A stretch of DNA of 64,000 nt from the NCBI GenBank assembly GCA_039881145.1, contig JAYKKI010000029.1:27198001-27262000 (forward strand), given 5' to 3'. The stretch comes from Druceiella hillmani (taxonomy: Eukaryota; Arthropoda; Insecta; Lepidoptera; Hepialidae). The translations under genes were made by a program, and so were the position numbers. Every line of letters begins with the position of its first letter. Positions within the stretch are counted from its first letter, which is position 1. Under the pieces are notes generated by a model that was not told the DNA's origin, searched no databases, and was given only the letters and a program-made list of their open reading frames with translations. This document shows, piece after piece, positions 53,682-64,000 of this stretch.

Positions 53682-53832
53682 TCTACTCACGTATAAATAA
53701 AGTGGCGCTTTAGCTCAATGCTTTTGATACTTGCGCCTCTATATGTCAATTTTAGTAAAATATTTGTTTGATCTGTCATCTGAGCTTCATAATGGAATAA
53801 ATAATGCGAAGACTTCGCACGGGTCACGCTAG
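53682..53832 (+). mobile_element. short non-autonomous Helitron-like element
   Basis: The 3' end is diagnostic: a 6-bp-stem hairpin GCGAAGACTTCGC (53806-53818), 10 nt, then CTAG (53829-53832) followed by T. Helitrons end in CTRR with a hairpin about 10-12 nt upstream and insert between A and T. A plausible 5' end, A|TCTACTCACGTATAAATAAA at 53682, starts with TC as expected. That gives 151 bp with no coding capacity. The 5' boundary is the less certain end. Confidence 0.6.
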
Positions 53833-54630
53833 TTGTTTAATAATCCATATAATCCTGTTTTATCAATGTGTTGATTTTTTTTACAATTGAAGTTATATTA
53901 CCAAATTCGATTCGATTATCCAATTTCTTAACTTCTCTCAATGTACACGTTTAAAAAAACATAATGTGATTGTTTTTTTATTGCATCAAGCAATTCTATT
54001 GCAGGAGAATACTACGTTTCTAATACTGAATTATTGTTTCGATTTTATTTTAATCTTATCCAAAATTAATTATTTGATAACTTTTAATTACTTTGCTTAA
54101 GGTGACTTTGCAAGTAATTGTTAAATGGATCTAGCGTTATAACATTACGATGTGGTCGTTGTAACATTACGACGTAAAAGTCGACGTAAGACGTTTCAAA
54201 AAGAGCGCCAGGATCATCGTTAGCTTGTAGTAATATAATTGTAATTAATCCGAATGCCAAAGTTAAAGCTCACTAATGAGTAAGAAAAATAAATTTCGTA
54301 ATTATGCGCTTCCTGATTATATATAAAACACCAACAAAATCCCTCTTTAATACTTCTGTAGAGATCCTTAAGGTAGTTTTACCGGCAATAATACACCAAC
54401 CTACATGCGGGTGATATGTCGAATGTTAATCATTTAGTTTCCGGTGTTAAAAGCTGTTTATGTGACAGAATCTCTTCTACGTTTGGTAGGAGAAATGTCG
54501 TAAATAGTCTGTTTGTAATCGTTAGAGCAATATTACATGATTTTTTCTTAATGTAATCATATTATTCGTTTACTGTCATGTCATTTATAAGAAGAAGTGA
54601 TGCAGGTAGGCTCGCTCACCCGCCAGCCCG
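53833..54630. other. non-coding AT-rich DNA
   Basis: No gene is supported. A minor imperfect 22-bp tandem (GTTATAACATTACGATG, GTTGTAACATTACGACG) lies at 54134-54173. Confidence 0.5.
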
Positions 54631-54633
54631 CCT

Positions 54634-54980
54634 AACACACGCACGCACGCACGGACGCGCGCACGCACGCATCCATGTATTCTTTCTTTACACACTGTGC
54701 CAGATGCGACATTATTTTATAAATTATTCATAGAAACTTCGAAAGGATGTCATTGTTAAAATGTTTTCCCCAATCTTCTTAATAAATAAAACAAGAACAA
54801 TTTCATCCTTACTAACTTATATATATAATACAAGCCAAATAAAACACAAAACTACTGTAAATATCAATTACATATTAAATAAGTTAAAATATAATGGAAT
54901 AACCAAAGTAGTAATAAAAGCAACAAAGAAACGGAAAATACCTAAAAATTAATTTGGTAACATAACATATCCGTAAATCT

Positions 54981-55032
<52 letters not shown>

Positions 55033-55340
55033 GTGTCTGTGTGTGTGTGTACGTGTGTGCGTGTGTGCGAGTGCGTGCGTGCGTGCGTGCTTGCTCACTC
55101 GCGCACGCGGTGCAATGTGTATGTGTATTCTTTTTTCACACTGCTAGATGCGACAATATTTTATTTATTATTTACAGTAACTTCGGAAAGAAAAGTAATT
55201 TTATTCTTACTAATTTACATACATAATATGGTCTAAATAAAACACAAAGTTACTGTATAAGTTAAAATATAGTGGAATAACCAAAGTAGTAATAAAAGCA
55301 ACGAAGGAAGTGGAAACAACCAGAAATATCTTTGGTATCT
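54634..55340 (+). repeat. diverged tandem duplication (~450-bp offset) with CG/CA-rich runs
   Basis: Unit 1 (about 54634-54958) and unit 2 (about 55030-55340) share GTATTCTTTCTTTACACACT / GTATTCTTTTTTCACACTGC, AGATGCGACA, TTCTTACTAATTTACAT-like, AAATAAAACACAAA and TGGAATAACCAAAGTAGTAA. Unit 2 has lost about 40-50 bp in the middle. Each unit begins with an alternating purine-pyrimidine run: ACGC repeats at 54636-54670 in unit 1, GTGT/GCGT repeats at 55030-55090 in unit 2. Confidence 0.8.
54984..55090. repeat. compound (AT)n(GT)n(GCGT)n microsatellite
   Basis: An AT run (54984-55028), then GT-rich (55030-55060), then GCGT units to 55090. Cys-Val-Cys-Val frames over it are repeat translations. 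Confidence 0.95.
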
Positions 55341-58300
55341 TTAAATAATACATCTATTTGTTCTAGTTACATTTTGTGATTATATTTTAATAATGTTAAT
55401 TTTACTTATTTTTTTATTCTATTATATGTATATGAATAACCTAGGCACATGTACGTAAACAAAAAAAATTTAGGCCCAACGGATGCCAACATATTAGACA
55501 CAAGAAACACAAGTGTACAAACTACCACATGCCAATGGTAATTTTGTAGCGCATTATAATATATGTTGTCGGCACTACGTTTACAAAGCATAACACGGAA
55601 GTTATTTTTTCTTTGATATTTATTATATTGTGACTTATTGTCTAAAGGTTTACATCATCACATAGACTTTGTATAATGTAATTAAGTAAATATGAGAAGC
55701 GCTTCAGTCATGTGCTGTGAAAATCAGCCCACGAAAATTTATCTCATTAAAATATCTCACTAATATTATTTATTAAGCGTAACCTCCCTCTTACTTTCTA
55801 TATTTCCCCACACCCAGTAAATTTTAGATTAAGCTACATCTTGTTTTAAGAAACGAATTGGATAGATGTTTGAAGTAGATAGTGGGCTCACTCTCACTCG
55901 TGTTCTTTTCACTAGTGTTAATAGTTGACTAGAAGTTAAATAGTTATTTCACCAGTATTATAAATGTAACAATTATATCGTTACATTTTTATAATGTGTG
56001 TCACATATGTTTCTCTTAAATAGGTTTTCCGGTATTTATTCAATGTTTAACCAGATAAATTCAAATGTGGTATGTTTTGATCAAATTACAATTTAGATAT
56101 CATTGACATGTGTACATGCGTATAATGTAATTACATTAGACATACGTGATTACATTAAACATATACAAAATTTTGTGACCTATTTATTCCAACATTGGAG
56201 TGGAACTATTTTACGGTATTTATCTGCACAGTATGGTGTATATTGCATGTGAAATGTGATAAAAAAAGAATACATATTTTTATGCAAAAGCCATCGATTT
56301 GTTTTCTTATTATTTTCTCTGAGTAAAAATTTGTGATTTCACGAGATTTCCTTCGAAAATTAAAAAATATGCCTCATAAAACAATTTGAACTAAATTCAT
56401 TTTTATTATGGTCCAATTTAACCCGATGTTTGACAAAAAATTAAAACTCTAATATTATTTGTTACCATACATGAATAGATTAGTTTATGCTTGAATTTTA
56501 GGTTTTTAATGATTTGTCACAAAAATATACGTTAATAAAAAACCACTATTGATAAAATTATAAAAAGGTAAGTTTTGAGCTTTTATTACTTTTATACTTA
56601 TACGAACGCTTAACGATTTATATTTATACGAGCATTACTAAAAATGTCATCAAAGTTCAGTACGGCCATTCTGGAATAAACGTTGAGTTTAAACCTTTAT
56701 AACTCGGTAAATTTTTAAGATTTGTCAAGCATTCATTCCTCGTCAGCTTATATCCTGCAATCAAGAATATTTATGAATTAAAAAAAATGTCAAATACCCG
56801 ATATCAATATTCGGTTAGGAAGATTAAAATACCAAACTATTGAAATTTGAACATTTTTCATATTTAATTTTCTTTAATTATTTAAAATAATTTTCTAGTA
56901 ATCATTAACAAAACACAACGTAACATTGCTCGTATTATAAATTTATATCTTACAGCATATCATCTAATCATTTAAATTAACCTCTCTGACAGTCTTGCAA
57001 AATATATAAGAATCAAAAGTCCCTTCTATAGTAAATACATTTTTAATTATTCCGGGAATATTAGTATGCAATACTTAAAAAAAACTGGACTGAAGAACGC
57101 ATATCAATGATTTATTGTTTTTCAGTCTTCGTTCTTGCAGAATTTTAATCATATTTTTTCTGATTATTTATCAAAATTTTTGATGGGATATTTCGTGTAA
57201 TTCACTATATCTTTGTATAATGTATGTAATAAACACTTGTCTTCTACAAACATACATTAATTACATATGAGGAATTGTTCTTATACGTGCGAGAGAACGC
57301 AGGAAATTTGAAATTGATTGTCAGTTTTTCAATTTGTTATGCACAGCAGAGGGTTAAATCAGATAATTATACGTATTAACGGGTATGAATTAAAACTGAT
57401 TTTCGTACTTGATTCTGTGATTAATGCTTTACCAAACTCAAATGCCTATTCAGGAAGCCTGAGCTCGACCAATTTAATTACACCGTAATAACAGCCTAAC
57501 TCTTAACAAATTTTTCAATTATTAATTACGTTCATTACATTGGGCGTAGTATACTGTTCATCCTGTATTGTAATCATAATAACAAAATGTTTAAATTTAG
57601 AGTTCTTTTGACATAGATTGTCTTGAAATGGTGTATTGATTGAATGGAATTTATACGATTTTACATTTTCACAGATTACTTTATAACGTTAAAATGCATA
57701 TTTATGTATTTCGGAACTTAAGCATTTTTCTAACAAACCCCAAAATATTTGCTGAAAAAGGAAGGAAATGCTGAAATTTCTTAGCGTATATATTTTTTTA
57801 TGACAGCGTTTATCGATTGCTCGTAGCGATCTATTCTACTACTGGTATTACAAGATGATGTTATGATGCACCAAATAAGTACGATGATATTACGCGTACT
57901 ATATTATGCCATGATATTACACACCAAATAAATTTTTTGAAATTATTGTAATAATTTTATCTTATTTATTTATACATTTATTAATATTTTATTTTCTTTT
58001 ACAAATTCAGTTCAGCCTAGAAAAATAGGTTGTGCGGTATTTATTATCTTAATTAAGTTATTAGTTTAATTATAGCACTATTTTTCTCGTTTGAAGCGGG
58101 TTTTGCAGCAAGGTAGTTATTGGATTCAGAAAAAAGTAATATAATGCCAGCGATTACTAAAGTATCCACTATTATACTCCGTATAAGTTGAATATAATTT
58201 TCTTTTCTTCATTGCAATGAACCTGTATGCTTTTAGCATGAGATCGTAAATATTATTAACAGGAGAAGTATCTAATGAATACTACGCATACTGTTAAGAA

Positions 58301-58493
58301 ATATAAACCCCCTTTAATACTTACGAAAAGCAAATAAGTAACAAAACAGGTATTAGGTTAAAATCCTTATGTTAAATATCAAATTTTCTAAATGTTTGAA
58401 TATTATGTCCCAAAATGCTCTGATTGGCTCAATATTATTTTAATGATGATCAAACCGAATAAATGGAGCTAGAATGAAATAAATTACATATAA
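55341..58493. other. non-coding AT-rich DNA with a candidate regulatory patch
   Basis: No gene is supported over about 3.1 kb. At about 57410-57560 complexity rises (GATTCTGTGATTAATGC, CCAATTTAATTACACCG, TTATTAATTACGTTCATTAC), giving a cluster of homeodomain-like words of unknown significance. Confidence 0.45.
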
Positions 58494-58543
58494 TTTTACA
58501 TAGGCAAGCACATAAGTATTGTTATGTGCTTGCCTATGTAAAA
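58494..58543. repeat. perfect hairpin, 22-bp stem, 6-nt loop
   Basis: The arms at 58494-58515 and 58522-58543 are exact reverse complements (core ACATAGGCAAGCACATAA), with loop GTATTG. The stem is less AT-biased than the surroundings. Same options as the other perfect hairpins: hairpin RNA, snapback palindrome or MITE remnant. Confidence 0.9.
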
Positions 58544-58947
58544 ATGTATTTTGCTTTTATATCTTTTTTCGTGCAACACTAGAATGTTTCTACTTCTTTC
58601 TCTAAACATACATTTTTCTGTTGCATGAGAGTATGAGAATAACTCTGCCAGATAACGCAAACTTGGGATAGTATCTGTTTCACAAAGGCTTCTTAATTTT
58701 TGAAAATATTACATAGAAAATCTCCACGAATGATAATTATTGAAGAGATACAAATTTTCTATTTCGAATCTTCAGCATTTAAAAATTTCAGCTTCACAAG
58801 AAAGTACACTTTGAGCCATCATCGTGAATATATTGCGTAATTTGTTACAAAGGAGCTTTAATTCATTTTTCAATGAAACTCGTAATGTTGATTTGATTAA
58901 AACTGTCGGTCGTCTGTAACTAAACGTACACAATTCAGAAGACGCAA
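58544..58947. other. non-coding AT-rich DNA
   Basis: Nothing recognised; the 68-codon minus-strand frame (58772-58978) runs into copy E. Confidence 0.5.
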
Positions 58948-59055
58948 CAATAGCCCACCTGAAGGTGTTGTAATACAACGAAACCTAGGTCGTGGTAAAG
59001 AACTTAAAGAAAGTAGAAATAATACTACATACATCACGTAATTACATTTAATTGT
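58948..59055 (+). mobile_element. palindromic retroposon-like element, copy E, single arm
   Basis: Only one arm is present: AATAGCCCACCTGAAGGTG, TAATACAACGAAACCTAGGT, AAAGAAAGTAGAAATAATAC, ending CATTTAATTGTG. There is a 4-bp insertion (ACAT) near the outer end, no tail, and no clear flanking repeat. The break at the inner end lies close to the palindrome apex. Confidence 0.8.
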
Positions 59056-60239
59056 GGATTATCCCAATTCTAAATTTCGAAATTAAAAGTAATATGTAAA
59101 ACAGTAAGAAGTATGATATTATTCATTTGTATCGTTTTTTAAGCCGTTATGTAAAAATATACGTATTTACATTTTTTGTAAGTTATTTTGAAAATAAACA
59201 ATACTTATTTTTGGGATATTGACTATATCGTAGTGAAATAAGGAATTCTGTACTATATATTCATTATGTCCGTTTGTTTGTCCATTCATTCGTCGACCCG
59301 TCTATCATAGCTTCGCGATTCCTATGGTTTTAAATCTATTTACTTGTAATTTTGCAAACAAATAACTTTAGGTGGAGATCTCATTAATGTTAACGAAGAT
59401 ATTGGAAAAAATTTACTCCCTCACATATATAACATGGAGGCGAAATTGTTTTCGCGTTTGCAGTGTATCATTAGGAAGGATTATTGAACACAATTGGTTT
59501 TTTTGTTCATCCTTTTTCTGTTTTAAGGTCTTTTTGGGAAATATTTAGTATCGAAATGACGTAAAATATGTCTCTCCCACTAATTTTCACCTTGGACTTG
59601 AAAAAAATAAACAAATTCTAGATTACAGTATTTGGTCCGACCTATTAATTAAAATTATTTTGGTTAATTTATAACATCAATTTCAAGTGGTATACATAAT
59701 TTTGGAACCCTGTTTCACGTGTATTCCGCCATGTACTCTGCGGTTTTTAAAGGAATAAATATGTCATAACATATTAAAATTAAGTCAAATATAGTAAATA
59801 ACTTTATAGTAGAGATCAACCAAATCTAAAAATATGTAAAACAACTTACTGAGTTACGCTTTAATGATCAAACTGACTTTTGTTTCCGTCAACAATATAT
59901 TTATTTTCAAATCAATGAATTAACTATATCGCATTGGTATTCATAATTCAAATTTTTCACAATCAGTTGATTGCTTTCCACTGTTGTTTCATATTTTTTT
60001 ATATCACTTAATAAATCCTTTTAATCTGGCCTTGGAGATTAATTTAATAAACATTTTAATTTGTAAATATAAGTAACGTCTGAGATATAACAGTCAAATG
60101 TATTTATTCAAAATAAAAAATATACTTAAAGATGGCGAAGTTACAAGTTCGATCAATTGAATAATGTTTACGAGCATCACTGTGATATTGTGCAGGTCAA
60201 TTCAACATTACGTTCGTTACTGATATACGTAGATACTTA
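59056..60239. other. non-coding AT-rich DNA, possible repeat fragment inside
   Basis: At 59267-59320, TATGTCCGTTTGTTTGTCC and CGACCCGTCTATCATAGC resemble the GTCCGTC-rich part of the lepidopteran repeat, and GGAACCCTG appears near 59704. Too degenerate to call firmly. No gene. Confidence 0.35.
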
Positions 60240-60385
60240 ACTATTATAGCAGCGGAGCAGCGGGTTTTGCCTGCGGAGAGCACGCTACCACCCCTCACGT
60301 TAAAATGGAATTAGGCAGTTAGAAATTAAGGGTAGGCAAGCTGTCTAGTCCGTGGAGCGCAAAATAATTAGCTCGCAATTAATTT
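60240..60385. other. GC-elevated block, candidate conserved non-coding DNA
   Basis: AGCAGCGGAGCAGCGGG, GCGGAGAGCACGC and AAAATAATTAGCTCGCAATT stand out from the surroundings. No coding signal recognised. Confidence 0.3.
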
Positions 60386-60926
60386 AAGATAAAATAAGGT
60401 TCAACTCATCCATTATTTTATGAAAACATAATAATTTTAAAACGAAAATAACTTTATTAGTTAATCTAATTTTGAATTTATATTTTTATAATTAATTTAA
60501 CGTATGCCGTTATGCGATTTATCGACGATGTTATACGTAGAAAATAGAAATGTATACGAGGACTATACATAACCCCTCATGGAATATGTACATACAGCAA
60601 AAACATAATATGGTTTTGAGATATGTTAGTAGAAGATTTTTAAAATCTTCAAACTGTACTTCGGCTTGAATTAAATGGAAGTTACTTAAACATTGTTTTA
60701 TCGTCGTAGTTAAGAGTCGTATTATGTTTTATTCTATCTATTGTCCATCATCTTATTTGACTTTCTGTTTGTCTTTGTTATCTTATAAAGTATAAACATC
60801 TTTTGACAACTAAGCACATCGACATTGGACAAGAGTAAAAATGGATAATTATGACAAGTGTTTGATGAATTTCAGGTATGTTGCATTAAATCTGTATGGT
60901 ATAGTAATTTCGGAAATAATTTGAAA
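60386..60926. other. non-coding AT-rich DNA
   Basis: Nothing recognised. Confidence 0.5.
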
Positions 60927-61110
60927 AAACTGGTTTTTGCAAAGATTCTTTGCTAATAGCCCACCTGAAGATGCTGTAATACAACGAAACCTTGGTCGTG
61001 GTAAAGAACATAACGAAAGTAGAAATAATACTACATCACGTAGTTCCATTTAATTGTGAATAATGAATTTCCACAAAATTAACGCCAAATATATTCCAAA
61101 CTGGTTTTTG
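60927..61110 (+). mobile_element. palindromic retroposon-like element, copy F, 5'-truncated at the apex
   Basis: The body is 60940-61097. It starts at CAAAGATTCTTTGCTAATAG, the centre of the full palindrome, and contains one arm plus the complete 3' tail ending CGCCAAATATATTC. A perfect 13-bp direct repeat, AAACTGGTTTTTG, flanks it (60927-60939, 61098-61110). A 5'-truncated insertion with intact 3' end and its own target duplication is the signature of target-primed reverse transcription. The 66-codon minus-strand frame over it is the arm, not a gene. Confidence 0.85.
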
Positions 61111-61118
61111 TAATCTTT

Positions 61119-61232
61119 AATGCTTTATAACTTGTAAACAATTGACGACCAAAATAATTTTAATTAAACAATTAACTTGTAAACAATTATAATACTTTAT
61201 TACTTGTAAACAATTGTAAAAATAATTTAATA
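61119..61232 (+). repeat. degenerate tandem repeat, three ACTTGTAAACAATT units
   Basis: AACTTGTAAACAATT occurs at about 61129, 61174 and 61201 (with TACTT in the last). The flanking AATGCTTTATA / AATACTTTATT is also repeated. Confidence 0.75.
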
Positions 61233-63589
61233 ATTTTTTTCGCAGTACCATCAGTTCATGAGGTAGTTTAGAGCTTTCGCAAAGATGGCGATTACCTCTC
61301 GGGCCGCGCCAACTGGACTCAATTACTTAGGACGTGACCTTTAACAATACTGTCAAAAAAGAATTGGATTGAAAAAAAATTGCATTACGAACCTACATTT
61401 TGTATCTACATATAACTTACATTTTATATATATCAATATATAACTTTTTATTTCTTTCGTTGTGTTTGTATTAAATAATAATTTAAAAAATGGAAAGATC
61501 ATAAACTAGTTTTTGTCATTCTGTTGCTTTATACATATAAACACACTCTCTTCTCTAATTATAAAATAATAGTTAAAGTTCAATTAACGGTTTATTTACT
61601 TATTTACACGATTTTTATTATCTATTTTTGAGATTACTGCCGTGAATAGAGCACATTTATTCCTGCGATGGTTATAATAATTTTAATGTTTTTAATGATG
61701 GTATTGTTTAATACAATTGTTTTCGTCCAAAAATATTTATTTATTTACGTAATTTATCGTCAGTGCATCTGAAATTAAAATGCAGTAAGGATTTGGGATT
61801 CATCAAAAATAAATTTTAATTTAACAAAATTATTTAATCTGTCAATGAAGTTCGCAACGGCAGAGTACGAAGTGGCGTGTTATGAATTGCACCCGTTGCT
61901 GTAATGTTATTGTCATTCTATTATTGCCACATTTCCCAAATTTTTGGGAAAAAATATATTTTATTATTTTGCAATTACATAAATAATATAGGTAAACATG
62001 TGCATAATACACTAAGTGATTTTTATTGCTTACCCAACTATGGTTTGAAATAACATCACTCAACAAATTGAAACGATTTTTTTAGCAAAGTACTGCAATA
62101 GAAAATAAAGATAGGGATTTATTTAGATTTTTTTTATGTTTACCACAAATTTGTGTTTTACTTTCATTATATAAATTACAACAAAGTAAGAAATAAAGTT
62201 AATATAAATAATGCGTATTTTAAAACTGTTGCTAATATGAAATTGGAACAGAATCGTTAAACGAGTTGCTTGAAAAATAAAAAAAATATTTTTTATCCAC
62301 TTTACTCTATGTGACTTAAGTTGATGTTAATAGAAATTGAACACTAGTGATTATAAATATAAATTATTAATGTATAGCTTGATTGAAATGATTAAAGCTG
62401 TTTTTTATGAATATTTTCGTCTCCGTCAACTACCATTATTTGAGAGTGCTGTAAAAAATCATACTTACCTGCACATGCAATCATATTTTCTAAGCATTTT
62501 CTTGTTTTTGAATATTAGTAATATTTTCGTCACTGTATAATAACACATTTATTTCTAAAACAAAGTTACATAACTGTAAATAGAAAAAAAATAGAATGAC
62601 TGAAATGATGTTAATATTATCAATGAACACATAAGTATTGTGATTTGTCCGTTAGAAAATTAGAATAAATAAATTTAAAAAAAAATCAAGGCACGAACAA
62701 AGATAATATAATGTTTTTCATAGATATAATGTTAACATATGTTTTTAAAGAATACACTTTAAATTTTCATATTTTTGTGATTCAATTTGTTTTCATCTCA
62801 TTTATATTTAAAGAAGCATATCGAATAAATTCACCTATTTTCGAAATTTACAAAAAACATTAATATGTTTTAATCGAATAACAGAATAGAGCATGTGTAT
62901 ACAACATGTTTCGAGTTGTAGACTGTATACATAATTTTTACTTAAACTTAAGCTTTGAGAAACTAACAGTTATAATAAACAATACCAAGTTTTTACAAAA
63001 ACACAACACCTTCTAATTGGTCTATATTTAAAATTATTTTGGTATATTTGTATTCACTTGATTAGAATCGTGAAAAGTATACTATAAATTTACTTTTAAA
63101 AAAAATGCTGACTTTCTTAATTATTTATATGAAATTTTGAGGTACAAATTAAAAAAAAATTAATTATGCGGCAGTGTGTAAGAATACTTAGTGAGAGATC
63201 TAGAAGGTTTTATGTGTATGTGTTTCTACTTTGTTTAAATGTGTATCGTGAACTTAATCAAAAATTTTTAGGGTAATTCAATTTTTAACTTGATTTTATA
63301 ACTATATTACCTTAGAGCACTGCCGTCTCTCAAACTTCACTTCTGAATAATAAATTTACTACTACAAATCTATAGTGACTATGAATCCACATTTATATTA
63401 ATATCTTCATCGTGATTTTAAAGAAAACCATTAAAATTTTCCTACAAACTTGTTAATGTGTGTATAGTAACACTAACATTATCTTTAAACTAATCGTGCA
63501 AGATGTATTCTTCCCCTTTGTTACTTTATAATACGTCTTACAGTAAGCCTTACCTTTGAGTCGTAAATATAGAATTTATGGCTCATAAA
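61233..63589. other. non-coding DNA, mostly AT-rich
   Basis: No gene is supported. A GC-elevated patch lies at 61255-61335 (GGCGATTACCTCTCGGGCC, GGACGTGACCTTTAAC). Frames of 67-74 codons at 61842-62066 and 62337-62540 lack domains. Confidence 0.45.
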
Positions 63590-64000
63590 CCTCAGTAGCC
63601 GCCCACATTCCATCTTTAGCCTTACCGCTGAGGTACTAGAGCGACGCCAATATTCAATTCTCTTTTAAATTATAATATTTGTTTAATAACGGGGCGGGAG
63701 AGATGGCAATCTTGCCTAATACCCCTCCCGGAATACCTAGCGACGCAGCGGCATCTGGCAAACGAATATAAAGTATGCCCGCGGCCGGTTGCCCCAGCCG
63801 AGTGTGGTTAAGTTCAATTGCTTGTGATAATATGTTGGGTATGCGGCACTTGCTCTCGCGGTGGATAGTTTGTGGGTGGAGTGAGTATGGGAGAGTTGGA
63901 GATTTAATTTGAATGCGTAGGATTATGTTAGAGATGGGCCGAAATTGCAGGCAAATCCTGGAAATGGTCCTTAACCGGACGCCCATGTAATTACGTACGA
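63590..64000. other. GC-elevated block at the window end
   Basis: Dense, CpG-containing sequence (ACGGGGCGGGAGAG, CCCGCGGCCGGTTGCCCC, CTCTCGCGGTGGATAG). The 110-codon minus-strand frame (63654-63986) has no recognised domain. It could be the edge of a gene, a promoter or a conserved non-coding element continuing beyond the window. Confidence 0.35.

Noticed and set aside
55029..55236. Cys-Val-rich 65-67 codon frames resembling small cysteine-rich proteins
   Set aside because: They arise from the GTGT/GCGT microsatellite, with no signal peptide or cysteine framework outside the repeat.
58948..59055. CAATTC at both sides of palindrome copy E as a target duplication
   Set aside because: Only 6 bp match and the left copy is separated from the element by extra bases; not convincing.
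61257..61300. TGAGGTAGT, the let-7 seed, followed by TTACCTCT
   Set aside because: The rest of the mature sequence does not match and the possible stem-loop is only about 40 nt with poor pairing.
63654..63986. 110-codon minus-strand frame at the window end as a gene
   Set aside because: No recognisable domain or splice pattern; the GC-elevated composition alone lengthens open frames. Kept only as an unexplained block.

Overview
The window looks like non-coding DNA from an insect nuclear genome, most likely a moth or butterfly. It is strongly AT-rich, has no long host ORF, and carries many (AT)n microsatellites and dispersed transposon remnants. The lepidopteran assignment rests on several degenerate copies of a dispersed repeat that I recall as abundant in Lepidoptera (landmarks: a GTACGGAACCC box, runs of GTCTGTCCGTCC type, and a CGACTCGCACTTGGCC-like end). 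A short TTAGG run, a DD41D mariner, a Helitron end and a Harbinger fragment fit the same picture. No host gene, tRNA, rRNA or CRISPR could be supported; the window is probably intergenic or intronic.

The only intact long reading frame is a 365-residue Tc1/mariner transposase on the minus strand (24140-25237). Its element is complete, with terminal inverted repeats (TIRs) and TA duplications (24032-25368), but it is probably dead. The second catalytic aspartate reads as glycine, and 12 bp are missing from the left TIR. A second coding relic is a minus-strand PIF/Harbinger transposase N-terminal fragment (50965-51270), broken by an in-frame stop.

The most interesting structure is a family of six palindromic elements at about 2.5, 23.8, 32.0, 49.7, 58.9 and 60.9 kb. 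A full copy is two ~107-bp inverted arms plus an asymmetric ~40-bp 3' tail. Four of the six are bounded by 12-13 bp direct repeats and one is truncated exactly at the hairpin apex. This looks like retroposition of a hairpin RNA, not a cut-and-paste miniature transposon (MITE). One copy has an 18-bp telomere-type TTAGG run at its apex, and another sits on the edge of a second, unrelated hairpin.

Other structure, left to right: isolated short near-perfect hairpins (1.4, 2.8, 9.8, 10.1, 14.3, 18.1, 26.1, 35.9, 58.5 kb); a two-module minisatellite (25.7-26.0 kb); a short Helitron-like 3' end with hairpin and CTAG (53.7-53.8 kb); a diverged tandem duplication with Z-DNA-type CG/CA runs (54.6-55.3 kb); two CpG-rich islands (41.5 and 47.9-48.6 kb); and several GC-elevated blocks with homeodomain-, SOX- or Forkhead-like words (6.6, 12.6, 16.5, 23.3, 39.6-40.1, 43.9, 57.4, 60.3, 63.6 kb). 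Those blocks are candidate conserved regulatory DNA, but this is inference only. The transposons do not work together as a system; the layout is that of a gene-poor region collecting mobile DNA around possible enhancers.
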